Under the pieces are notes generated by a model. It did not search any database. It saw nothing but the letters and a program-made list of their open reading frames with translations, and was not told the origin of the DNA. A stretch of DNA of 64,000 bases, taken from assembly GCA_009691765.1 (NCBI GenBank), contig SIAO01000001.1:1-64000 (forward strand), written 5' to 3'. Below, one piece after another: positions 9,150 to 17,536 of this stretch. The stretch is from Planctomycetota bacterium. Lineage in GTDB: Bacteria; Planctomycetota; GCA-002687715. Both the position numbers and the translations under genes were made by a program. The stretch's first letter is position 1, and each line of letters begins with the position of its first letter.

Positions 9150-11087
9150 ATGGGTGAACTTCGTACTGATGCCGTCGAGGTGGTTGCTTCGCTGAAGCAT
9201 CTACGTCCCTTTCCTGTCCTCGCCATGCGTCTCGTCGACATGGCCTGCGGCGAATCGCCCGATCGCGCAGAGTTGGTGCGCTTGGTGGAGCAAGACCCCT
9301 TGCTCGTGGCGGAAATCCTGCGCACTGCGAACAATGCTCACTATGCGCGGCGCGTGCCTACCGAATGTGTTGAACAAGCGCTGCTGGTTCTCGGCAATCG
9401 CGCTGTGGCGCAGGTGGCCGCTGCTGGTTTGATTGGACGCCACTTGCTGGAACGCGTGGAACACCGTTCCATTGGACGCAGTTTGTGGAGGCATGCTCTC
9501 GCCGTGGGTGCCATGGCGCGAGAACTTGCTGCGGGAGAACAGGCCAGCGCGCGACAAGCGGGCACACTTGGATTGTTTCATGAGCTTGGCCCGATGGCTT
9601 TGCTGAACACGCGCCCAGATTTGGTGCTGCGCGTGGAGCAGGCCTTGCAACAAGGCATGCAGCGCAAGGAGGCGGAACAACAAATCTATGGTCTGTGTGG
9701 CGACCAACTGAGCGTTCTGGCTGCGCGTTCGCTGCTGTTGCCCAAAGTGCTTGTTGCAGGGCTCGAGGCCCTGCAGCGGGGTGACACGACCTTGCAGCCT
9801 GCGGTGCGTTGCGTCTTGGCCGCGGATCGTATCGCGCCTCTCATCGGGATTCCCAGTTATCCATCGGCGACCAGTCTGCCTTTGGGGGCAGCTACAGAGG
9901 CTGTGCTCTCGCGCCAGTCAGGCAGTTTGAAGCGTGTGGCTCAAGCTGCGAACGAAGCGGTGTTGTCTGTGACAATCGACGAGCCCATAGACCCCATCGA
10001 GATGGTCTTTAACGCCAACAGACGCCTCGCCGAACTGAACTCGGCGTATGTCAAGGTCACATACGAGCTGGAGCGGCGCGCTGATGAGACGCGAAAACTC
10101 TTGGGTACCATCAGCATGCTGCAAGATGGCATGGATGTGAAACATCTGCGCACAGAGATTCTCGACGCTCTGTTGCGTCAATATGGCGCAAGCGTGTCCT
10201 TCGAGCTGCATCTCGATTCTGCGGATGGCGCAACGGGAATGTGCGGCGTCTTGCGTGCTGACGACACCGTGCGCCAATTGCCGTTGAAACTCAGTGGCGC
10301 TTGGATGGGCCTTGACACGCTGGAGGCTCTCGATGCTGGGCAGTGTGTCGACCTACGCTCTGGCGCAGCGCACGCGGCGTTGTGCGAAGCCATTGGTCCC
10401 ATGATGCAGTTTGTGTTGGCGCCGATGCAGGTGCGCAATCGCCGCAGCGGGCTTCTCGGCTTGGGGTTTGCCACTCTGCCGCTCGGAGACAGCGGCGCCA
10501 TGGAGTTTCTCGCCATCCTCTCGACGGCTGCTGCGCTCAGCATCGAGAATGCACGGCTTTATGCCGAGGCGGTGGAGGAGGCCACGGTGGACACCGTGAC
10601 AGGACTCACCACGCGGCGCAGTGCGCTGGATCAACTGCAGCGCTGCCTGTTGGAAAGGCGCGGCGAGAGTTGTGCCGTCATCATGATTGACCTCGACAAC
10701 TTCAAGGCCGTGAATGACAACCTCGGACACTGGGAAGGCGATGTGTATCTCAAAGAAGTTGGAGCGGCGTTGAAGGCCACTCTTCGCCCCGGGGATGCCG
10801 TCTCGCGCTTCGGTGGCGACGAGTTCCTTGTGGTGCTGCGTCACGCCGATGCGGCGAGCGCTGCGCGTGTTGCGGAGCGAGTGCTTGAGGCTCTCCAGCA
10901 GGTGGCGGCGAACGAGCGTTGGTTGCGCGTCCCAGCTCAACTGGGTGCGAGTCTTGGTGTGGCTTGCAGCATCGAGAACGACGACGCCAAGAGTCTTGTG
11001 ACGCGCGCTGATGTGGCGCTGTACGAAGCCAAAGCGCTCGGCAAGGGACGGGTGGTGACGGCTGGCCGGCCCGTCGCGGTGCGTTGA
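9150..11087 (+). CDS. HDOD-GAF-GGDEF signalling protein (probable diguanylate cyclase)
   Basis: A 645-residue cytosolic protein. An HDOD domain fills about residues 10-230, a GAF-like sensor about 320-480, and a GGDEF domain about 480-640. The catalytic motif RFGGDEF is intact. Five residues before GGDEF there is RPGD, the RxxD inhibitory site that binds product c-di-GMP, so feedback control is likely. The expected activity is making c-di-GMP from two GTP. HDOD domains are non-catalytic relatives of HD phosphohydrolases found in signalling proteins. The ATG at 9150 is preferred to a TTG at 9129. The stop directly abuts the stop of the convergent gene. Confidence 0.92.
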   Translation: MGELRTDAVEVVASLKHLRPFPVLAMRLVDMACGESPDRAELVRLVEQDPLLVAEILRTANNAHYARRVPTECVEQALLVLGNRAVAQVAAAGLIGRHLLERVEHRSIGRSLWRHALAVGAMARELAAGEQASARQAGTLGLFHELGPMALLNTRPDLVLRVEQALQQGMQRKEAEQQIYGLCGDQLSVLAARSLLLPKVLVAGLEALQRGDTTLQPAVRCVLAADRIAPLIGIPSYPSATSLPLGAATEAVLSRQSGSLKRVAQAANEAVLSVTIDEPIDPIEMVFNANRRLAELNSAYVKVTYELERRADETRKLLGTISMLQDGMDVKHLRTEILDALLRQYGASVSFELHLDSADGATGMCGVLRADDTVRQLPLKLSGAWMGLDTLEALDAGQCVDLRSGAAHAALCEAIGPMMQFVLAPMQVRNRRSGLLGLGFATLPLGDSGAMEFLAILSTAAALSIENARLYAEAVEEATVDTVTGLTTRRSALDQLQRCLLERRGESCAVIMIDLDNFKAVNDNLGHWEGDVYLKEVGAALKATLRPGDAVSRFGGDEFLVVLRHADAASAARVAERVLEALQQVAANERWLRVPAQLGASLGVACSIENDDAKSLVTRADVALYEAKALGKGRVVTAGRPVAVR

Positions 11088-11726
11088 TCAGCGCAGTTCG
11101 TTCAGGGGCTCGAACAACATCTCGAGGCGCGCGTGATCCAACTCTCCAGGGCGCCGCTCGACACCACCGCACAAGTTGATGCCCCAAGGCGTGTGGGTGA
11201 GTAGAGCGCGCACATTTTCAGGGCGAACTCCGCCACCGATGAAGGTGAAGGTGGGTGCGAGCTCACCGAGGACTTCCCATGGGAATGTGAGCTCCGTTCC
11301 GGTGGTGGCAAGCGTGAGCAGGCTTGGGGCCTTTGCGCTGGCTTCCGGCTTTTGCAGCGGCAGGAGCTGTGTCGAAGCGTTCAGTTCATAAACGCGGCTG
11401 ACATTGAGTTTCTCTTTTTGAAGCGCAAGAGCTTCGGCTTCGTTGATGCCAGCCACTTGCACGTTGCGGCATCCGGTCTGTTTGCAGATCTCGAGAATGC
11501 GTTTGGCATTCACACCGCGGAACTCGAGCACGGAAGTCACACCTTTGCCGGCTGCTGCGAAGAGCTGCTTGGCTTGTGCTGGATCGATGATGTTTCGCGC
11601 TGAATTCTCGTAGAACACGCAGCCAATGTGCGTAATGCCAATCTGTGCCGCGAAGGCGGCGTCGTCAGGATTCATGACGCCGCTGAGTTTCACTTGGGGA
11701 AGCGCTGATTTGGCCTGCTTGCTCAT
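11088..11726 (-). CDS. TrpF-like (beta/alpha)8 protein lacking the isomerase catalytic residues
   Basis: A 212-residue protein with the layout of phosphoribosylanthranilate isomerase: N-terminal strand VKLSGVM, IGCVFYENSARNI, phosphate-binding FIGGGVRPENV, and GVERRPGELDHARL. In functional TrpF the first motif is KxCG, whose cysteine is the general base; here it is KLSG with Ser15. The LLLD aspartate, the general acid, is missing (SLLTLATTG), and the VDVSSG motif near the end reads INLCGG. The fold is probably kept but the isomerase reaction probably is not. No other trp gene is nearby. It may be a binding protein or have a different activity. Confidence 0.75.
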   Translation of the reverse strand: MSKQAKSALPQVKLSGVMNPDDAAFAAQIGITHIGCVFYENSARNIIDPAQAKQLFAAAGKGVTSVLEFRGVNAKRILEICKQTGCRNVQVAGINEAEALALQKEKLNVSRVYELNASTQLLPLQKPEASAKAPSLLTLATTGTELTFPWEVLGELAPTFTFIGGGVRPENVRALLTHTPWGINLCGGVERRPGELDHARLEMLFEPLNELR

Positions 11727-11767
11727 GGGTGTCGATACTCCCTTGAGAGCCCTGTGCCTTCAAGCGC

Positions 11768-12727
11768 TTAGCGTTGAAGAGCTTCGAGCAAGGCGGTCCA
11801 ATCGAAGGCGACGCCGGGGTCCGACTTCTCCGCTTGGATATGAAAATGCCCCAACACGCCTGAAAACGAGGCGAATTCGGCGTCCGTCAGGCAACGGTCC
11901 ACGACGTGGCCCTGCACGTCCACCGGAAACGCAGCTTCGATGCGCGGAAAGACTTTTCGCAAACTGCGCACCAACGCTGCAAGCGATGCGTACTGAGCCG
12001 CCGTGAAATCGTGTTGGATGAGCGCGCGGCCGTTGATCTGGCCAGCGAAGAGCCCCGAGCGCGCCGTTGGGACGACGCAGCCTGTTCGCAGAAAACCGCG
12101 ACCAGCATCACGGCGCGGCACTTGCAACCATGTCTGCCCCCGCTCGTCGGTGGCATAGAGCCGTGCGAGTTTGGTGGCTTCCGCGTAGGCGCCGATCTGC
12201 GCTATCTCGATGCCGATGGAACGGTCATTCGCTTTCGTCGCGTGACGTGCACGATGTTCGAGGTCGAGGGTTTGCCAGATCGTGCCGTCCAAGTCCAGCA
12301 TGAAATGCACAGACAGACCGCGCTGATCTTGTAGGACTTCGAAGCACTGCGTGGAGTCGTGACAGGCGTCGTAGTGCACTACGAACTGATCCACTCGAGC
12401 CTGAAGCGCCGCGAGATCCAAGCCAGTGTCAGGAACATCCGTGCTGACGCCTTCCATGGAGCGCACGCCATAACGCCGCGGTGTGTTCGTGCCTGAGCTC
12501 GGGCGCGTGGGCAGCACAGCATCGCTGAAAGCGCAGCGTTCTTGCTGCGCATCGAAGCCTTGGGGGTCGAGGAACGTAATCACCCGTGCTTCACAGGGGA
12601 TGCGTTGGCCACACACCACGATGAACGAATCAGGCGTCACGCATCCGCTGAGCATCAAGCTCAGTAAGGCACAAGACAGTTTGAGAAACCGCAGATTTGT
12701 TGGAAACGGCGTCGTAGGCGCGCCCAC
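11768..12727 (-). CDS. N-acetylmuramoyl-L-alanine amidase-like lipoprotein (Amidase_2/PGRP)
   Basis: A 319-residue protein with an N-terminal hydrophobic segment ending in the lipobox LSGC, so likely membrane-anchored. The Amidase_2 fold is indicated by FVVHYDACHD (first zinc histidine), VHFMLDLDGTIWQTLD, the ARHAT motif, SIGIEIAQIG, and C-terminal GHFHIQAEKSDPG (second histidine and the Asp/Cys-position ligand). These enzymes cleave the amide between muramic acid and L-Ala during wall recycling or remodelling. The gene starts two bases from the end of the upstream Trx/HEAT gene, indicating one transcript. The ATG at 12727 is the only sensible start. Confidence 0.87.
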   Translation of the reverse strand: MGAPTTPFPTNLRFLKLSCALLSLMLSGCVTPDSFIVVCGQRIPCEARVITFLDPQGFDAQQERCAFSDAVLPTRPSSGTNTPRRYGVRSMEGVSTDVPDTGLDLAALQARVDQFVVHYDACHDSTQCFEVLQDQRGLSVHFMLDLDGTIWQTLDLEHRARHATKANDRSIGIEIAQIGAYAEATKLARLYATDERGQTWLQVPRRDAGRGFLRTGCVVPTARSGLFAGQINGRALIQHDFTAAQYASLAALVRSLRKVFPRIEAAFPVDVQGHVVDRCLTDAEFASFSGVLGHFHIQAEKSDPGVAFDWTALLEALQR

Positions 12728-12729
12728 GC

Positions 12730-14169
12730 TTAACCACCAAGTCCGCGCCGCGCGCGGAGATTTTTGATAGCGTTGCGCTCTACGCGGTCCTTGTCGAGCA
12801 GAGTGCCGAGAGCACGCCAGGCAGCGAACTCTCCGCCGCGTCCGCGCCCGCGTGGCGGAGCTTCGACGGTGCCGCCAAGGGCGCGTTTGACTACATTCAG
12901 CAGATCCTTGAGCTCGCCATTCGTTTCCTTCTCGAGCGCGACATCAATGTCTTCAATCACTTCGCTGTTTCGGGAAAGCGACCACGCGTAGATCACAGCG
13001 AGGCGTTGAGTGCTGCGGGCATCTGCGGCCTCGTAGCGCGACAAAAGCAATTTGCGCACATCGGGGCGGCCGGCCGTGTGGTGCCCGAGGCCAATGCAGG
13101 CGCCGACACGCAAGAGTTCTGTAGAAGACTTCGCTTCTTTCATGAGCAGTTCGCGAGCAGCATCCACGCCAACCCCACAGGGGCCGAGGGCGCGCAAGAT
13201 GTCTTTGCGAATCTCATCATCACGCTCCGTCTTCCAAAGTGCGAGCAAAGCTGGAGCAGCGACGCTGTCTGCCATTTCTTCGACGCTGACCACCGCACAG
13301 TTGCGCGATAGAGTGTCTTTCATGGCGAACAAGCGTGTGAACTCCAGAGCAGCGGGTGCGCAGCTAGGCTCACCCACTGCACGAATCACGCGTCGGCTGC
13401 GCTGGTCGATGGGCAACTTCTCGAGAATGGTGACGAACTCGGTGTTGGCCGCCTTATCGCCGAGTGTGCACAGCTCACTCGCCGCTTTGCAGCGTTCCTC
13501 TTCGTTAGCGCGCTGGATAGTTTCCAAGAGCGCAGCCGAGCGCGAAGTCGCAGGGTTCTTGTCGGGCGTGGGAATGCCGTTGGCATCGGTGCTGACCGGA
13601 TTCGACGTGGCGCCGCTGGCACCATCGAGGAATGCCAAGAACTCTTTCTTCTTCAATTCGTAGCGGTGTCGCGCGAGCACTTTGCCGTCAGCATCGGTGA
13701 TGATGTGCTGAGGTGCGACCACCTGAACGGTTTCCTCGTAGCGCTTGCGCATCTCGCGTTCGATGGCTTGATGCTCGGGGCACAACACGCCTACGAATTG
13801 CGAGCAATATGTTGGCGGTTCGGTGCTGCCTTCGGGTGCAGGCGCAGAGCCATGGTCGTAGGTGCTACACGGCAGCAACACGAACGAGGTGGTGAGGCGC
13901 GCGCGCACTTCTGCGTCGGCATAAACCGTCTGTAGCATCCGCGAACAACCGATCTCGCCGTCTTTCATGATCACCCACAGCAGCAAGCGCTTGCTACTGC
14001 GCGCATCGTCAGTGGCCTTTGTGATGTCGCGTTCGAATTGCAAGGTCGCGGGAGCGGCGCGGACACCAGGTGGGGTTGCCACCGGTGCAACTGGGCGCGC
14101 CACTGGTGGTTCTTGTGCCGAGAGCGCCAGCGAGAGGAAAGCACAGCAGAGCGAGAGCCGGTGGTTCAT
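12730..14169 (-). CDS. Secreted thioredoxin-like plus HEAT-repeat protein
   Basis: A 479-residue protein with signal peptide MNHRLSLCCAFLSLALSAQ. Residues about 40-175 look like a thioredoxin fold: KRLLLWVIMKDGEIGCSRM, a central strand with TDADGKVLARHRYELKKKEF, and the terminal helix. There is no CxxC; a lone Cys lies in EIGCSRM. Residues about 190-440 are helical HEAT-like repeats (LLKTW-type units such as PALLALWKTERDDEIRKDIL). The C-terminus is basic. The role is unknown; HEAT parts usually bind proteins, so a periplasmic scaffold is plausible. It lies in a minus-strand run with infA upstream and the amidase downstream. Confidence 0.75.
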   Translation of the reverse strand: MNHRLSLCCAFLSLALSAQEPPVARPVAPVATPPGVRAAPATLQFERDITKATDDARSSKRLLLWVIMKDGEIGCSRMLQTVYADAEVRARLTTSFVLLPCSTYDHGSAPAPEGSTEPPTYCSQFVGVLCPEHQAIEREMRKRYEETVQVVAPQHIITDADGKVLARHRYELKKKEFLAFLDGASGATSNPVSTDANGIPTPDKNPATSRSAALLETIQRANEEERCKAASELCTLGDKAANTEFVTILEKLPIDQRSRRVIRAVGEPSCAPAALEFTRLFAMKDTLSRNCAVVSVEEMADSVAAPALLALWKTERDDEIRKDILRALGPCGVGVDAARELLMKEAKSSTELLRVGACIGLGHHTAGRPDVRKLLLSRYEAADARSTQRLAVIYAWSLSRNSEVIEDIDVALEKETNGELKDLLNVVKRALGGTVEAPPRGRGRGGEFAAWRALGTLLDKDRVERNAIKNLRARRGLGG

Positions 14170-14243
14170 AGTGACCCCATCCTAAACGCCAAGGTTCTTG
14201 CGGAGCCGCTTTTAAACGCACCAGTGCCGATGGTCTTATCCGC

Positions 14244-14465
14244 TCAGGCTTTGCCGCGGTAGACGATTCGGCCTTGAGTGAGGTCGTAGGGTGACATTTC
14301 GACCTTCACAGCATCGCCGGGCAGGATGCGGATAAAAAACTTGCGCATCTTTCCCGAGACATGGGCATTCACTTCGTGACCGTTTTCGAGTTCCACGCGA
14401 AAACGTGCGTTTGCGAGCGATTCGCGCACAACGCCATCCAGAACAATGGGTTCTTCTTTAGCCAT
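14244..14465 (-). CDS. infA: Translation initiation factor IF-1
   Basis: A 73-residue S1/OB-fold protein that binds the ribosomal A site with IF-2 and IF-3 during initiation. Family residues are clear: [13 protein letters not shown], the basic [21 protein letters not shown] region, and GRIVYRGKA at the end. Length is within one residue of the usual 72. The ATG at 14465 is chosen over in-frame upstream codons (the frame opens at 14585) because it gives the family N-terminus. It diverges from the beta-propeller gene at 14576. Most bacteria keep infA beside ribosomal protein genes; here it is isolated. Confidence 0.96.
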   Translation of the reverse strand: MAKEEPIVLDGVVRESLANARFRVELENGHEVNAHVSGKMRKFFIRILPGDAVKVEMSPYDLTQGRIVYRGKA

Positions 14466-14575
14466 TCGGAGTGCCCGTTTCATGGGCGGGGGCATTCTAC
14501 AAACATGTGCGCTCAGGGCAACGGAGGACAGCTTTTCGCTGCCGTGGTAGATGAACTCACCCCCGGGGAACTCTG

Positions 14576-17536
14576 ATGCTGTCAAAGTTGACGATTCTGT
14601 TTGTGTTCAGTGCGTTACTTCAAGCCCAAGTGACTCCGCCGGACACCGAGCCATTGTCCTGGCGCTCTTTGGGCCCAGCCAACATGGAAGGGCGCGTGAC
14701 CGATTTCGCAGTGGTGGAATCACGCCCTTCGACGTTTTTCGTTGCGGCGGCGACAGGTGGCGTCTGGCGCACCAAGAACGCAGGAACGACGTTCGAGCCT
14801 GTTTTCGAGCGTGGAGGCACGGCTTCCATTGGATCTGTAGCCGTAGCGCCATCGAATCCGTCCGTGGTTTGGATCGGCACAGGCGAGGGCAACGCGCGCA
14901 ACTCTGTGACCTATGGAGACGGTGTCTACCTCAGCACGGATGGTGGCGACCACTTCATAAAGATGGGGCTTGAAGCCACGCGGCAAGTCGCTCGCATTGT
15001 GATCCACCCCACCGATCCGAATACGGTTTACTTCGCAGCGCTTGGCAGTCACTTCGGCCCCAACAGCGAGCGAGGCCTGTTCCGCACGCGCGATGGTGGA
15101 AAGAACTTTGAGCACATCTTGGCGCTTGACGCTGACACCGGCTGTGTAGATGTGGTGTTGGCTCCTGATAATCCGGAAGTGGTTTATGCAGCTGCGTACC
15201 AAGTGCGGCGCGACGGATTCGACACCAACGATCCTGCCGTGAAGTTCGGCGCAAAGGCGGGGATCTACAAGTCCGTCGATGGTGGTGCCAACTGGACGCG
15301 CCTTTCCGGAGGGCTCCCAACGGCGGCTTGCGGGCGCATCGGTCTCGCAGTGCAGAAGAAGTCGCCAGCAACGCTGTGGGCCGTCGTGGAAACCGAATAC
15401 ACGGGCAAGTCGCCTCCGCCGATAGTGAAGTCCGACGAAAGCGCGTCAGCTTGGATGGGCGTCACGATCGACGATGTGGAAAGTGGTGTGAAGCTCATCG
15501 CCGTCATTGCAAAGGGGCCAGCCGACGTTGCGGGCTTGAAGGCTGACGATTTCATCACGCATATGGATGGCGTCGCGCTTGCGGATCAAGCGGCGTTCCA
15601 AACGGCACTCAAGGAACGCAGGCCCGGGGCAAGTGTGAAGCTGGGCTACAAACGCAAGGATGCTGCTGTTGAAGTGGACCTCGTGCTCGCGGCGCGTCCA
15701 CCCGAGAAAGCTGCGGGCGACCTCGGAGGGCAAACCGAAAACAAGCAAGACGCGCAGGGGCCGAATGGCTTCGAATGCGGCGGTGTCTTTCGTAGTGATG
15801 ACAGCGGCGAACATTGGACGCGCATCAACTCTGTCACGCCGCGGCCATTTTATTACAGCCAGATTCGTGTCGACCCCGAGGATGCGCAGCGCCTCTGGGT
15901 GCTCGGGACTTCGTTGTACTGGTCCGAAGACGGCGGCAAGAGTTTCAAGAACAACGGCGCGCCCCGCGTGCATGTGGACCATCACGCGCTCTGGATTGAT
16001 CCGGCGGACGGGCGCCACATGCTGCTTGGCAACGATGGCGGCGTGTGCGTCACATGGGATCGCGGCAAGAACTGGGAGTTCGAATCGACGCTGCCCATTG
16101 GTCAGTTTTATGCGTTGGCGCTGGACAACCGGACGCCCTATCGCATCTACGGTGGTTTGCAGGACAACGGCAGTTGGTGCATCCCGAGCCGCAGTCGCAG
16201 CAGCGCAGGAGTGGGCACCGATCAAGTCTGCCGCATTGGAGGAGGAGACGGGTTCGTGTGCGCTGTAGACCCCGAAGACGATGACAGCGTCTATTCCGAG
16301 AGTCAGAACGGCGCACTGCAACGTGTCAACGTGCGTACGGGCGAGACATTTTCTGTGCGACGTCCTGCATTTCCCGGCGTGCCCGAGGAGCGTCCCGCAG
16401 CGGAAGGCCCTGCACGATCCTCAGCAGAAGGTGAACAAAGTGCGGAAGAGACGCCGCAATCAGGACGCTGGCGCTTCAATTGGAAAACGCCGTTCATACT
16501 TTCGCCTTGGAATCACGCCACGCTGCTCTGGGCTGGCCAGCGCGTGATCCGTTCCGTAGATCGCGGTCAAAGTGCCACAGTGATCTCGCCTGACATTTGC
16601 CTCACCGATCGCGGCAGCGGCACGGCCATTGCGGAATCTCCTGCGAAGCAGGGAGTGCTGTGGGTGGGAAGCGACGATGGCGCTGTCCACGTTTCGCGCG
16701 ATGACGGTGTGACTTGGAAGGCGGTCCAAGGCAACCTCACGCTGCCCGGCCCACGCTGGGTGGCGCACATCGAAGTGTCGCGCACTGCAGCGGGCAAGGC
16801 ATGGGTGGTGTTCGATGGCCACCGCAACAACGACCTCGCGCCCTATGTCTTTGTTACGGAAGACTACGGAACGACATGGCGCAGTCTTGCAGCAGGCTTG
16901 CCACAAGCCAGCACGCGCGTGCTGCGTGAAGACCCTAAGAACTCGAAGCTCTTGTATGTGGGCACAGAGATTGGTGTGTACTTCTCTTGCGATTCTGGCG
17001 AGCACTGGGCGAAGCTCGGGAGCGGCCTGCCCACAGTGCCCGTGCATGACCTTGCGATCCACCCACGTGAAAGAGAATTGGTTGCGGCCACGCACGGGCG
17101 TGCGCTCTGGATGGTGGATGTTTCAGCGTTGCAAGATTGGCGCGCTGGCGACGAGGAGAAGGATCTCGTGGTGTTCGTGCCTCGGCGCGCGGTGGCGTGG
17201 AATGGCGCGGTGGGCAACGGTCGCATGGGGAAGCGCCGATTCCATGCGCAAGGTCCGGAGCGTGGTGCGGCCATTTGGATGTCGCTCTCGGCAGAGAGCG
17301 GTCCTGCAGACGTGCGTGTGAAGAGCATCGAGGGGGAGGTGCTGCTCGAAACCAAGGTGGAGGCTGGTGCGGGTTTCAAGCGCGTGTTGTGGAACATGCA
17401 AAGCAAAGGCGGTGGCAAAGTGCCACCGGGGCATTACCGCGTGAGTGTGGAGACCAAGGCGAGCTTGATCGAAGCTTCGCTCGAAGTGATCGCTGACCCA
17501 CAAACGACGAATCCTGCGGAGGTGATCCTGCCATGA
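14576..17536 (+). CDS. Secreted sortilin/VPS10-type beta-propeller protein with inserted PDZ domain
   Basis: A 986-residue exported protein. After the signal peptide ([18 protein letters not shown]) many Asp-box/BNR-type blades follow, each with a pattern like [17 protein letters not shown] or RSDDSGEHW and hydrophobic strands such as VYFAALG. This is the VPS10/sialidase-like propeller family. A PDZ-like domain interrupts the propeller at about residues 288-375 ([25 protein letters not shown]). A beta-rich domain closes the protein. No enzyme motif is proven; such proteins may bind peptides or glycans. The gene overlaps its paralogue at 17533 by four bases (ATGA), so the two are translationally coupled. 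Confidence 0.85.
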   Translation: MLSKLTILFVFSALLQAQVTPPDTEPLSWRSLGPANMEGRVTDFAVVESRPSTFFVAAATGGVWRTKNAGTTFEPVFERGGTASIGSVAVAPSNPSVVWIGTGEGNARNSVTYGDGVYLSTDGGDHFIKMGLEATRQVARIVIHPTDPNTVYFAALGSHFGPNSERGLFRTRDGGKNFEHILALDADTGCVDVVLAPDNPEVVYAAAYQVRRDGFDTNDPAVKFGAKAGIYKSVDGGANWTRLSGGLPTAACGRIGLAVQKKSPATLWAVVETEYTGKSPPPIVKSDESASAWMGVTIDDVESGVKLIAVIAKGPADVAGLKADDFITHMDGVALADQAAFQTALKERRPGASVKLGYKRKDAAVEVDLVLAARPPEKAAGDLGGQTENKQDAQGPNGFECGGVFRSDDSGEHWTRINSVTPRPFYYSQIRVDPEDAQRLWVLGTSLYWSEDGGKSFKNNGAPRVHVDHHALWIDPADGRHMLLGNDGGVCVTWDRGKNWEFESTLPIGQFYALALDNRTPYRIYGGLQDNGSWCIPSRSRSSAGVGTDQVCRIGGGDGFVCAVDPEDDDSVYSESQNGALQRVNVRTGETFSVRRPAFPGVPEERPAAEGPARSSAEGEQSAEETPQSGRWRFNWKTPFILSPWNHATLLWAGQRVIRSVDRGQSATVISPDICLTDRGSGTAIAESPAKQGVLWVGSDDGAVHVSRDDGVTWKAVQGNLTLPGPRWVAHIEVSRTAAGKAWVVFDGHRNNDLAPYVFVTEDYGTTWRSLAAGLPQASTRVLREDPKNSKLLYVGTEIGVYFSCDSGEHWAKLGSGLPTVPVHDLAIHPRERELVAATHGRALWMVDVSALQDWRAGDEEKDLVVFVPRRAVAWNGAVGNGRMGKRRFHAQGPERGAAIWMSLSAESGPADVRVKSIEGEVLLETKVEAGAGFKRVLWNMQSKGGGKVPPGHYRVSVETKASLIEASLEVIADPQTTNPAEVILP

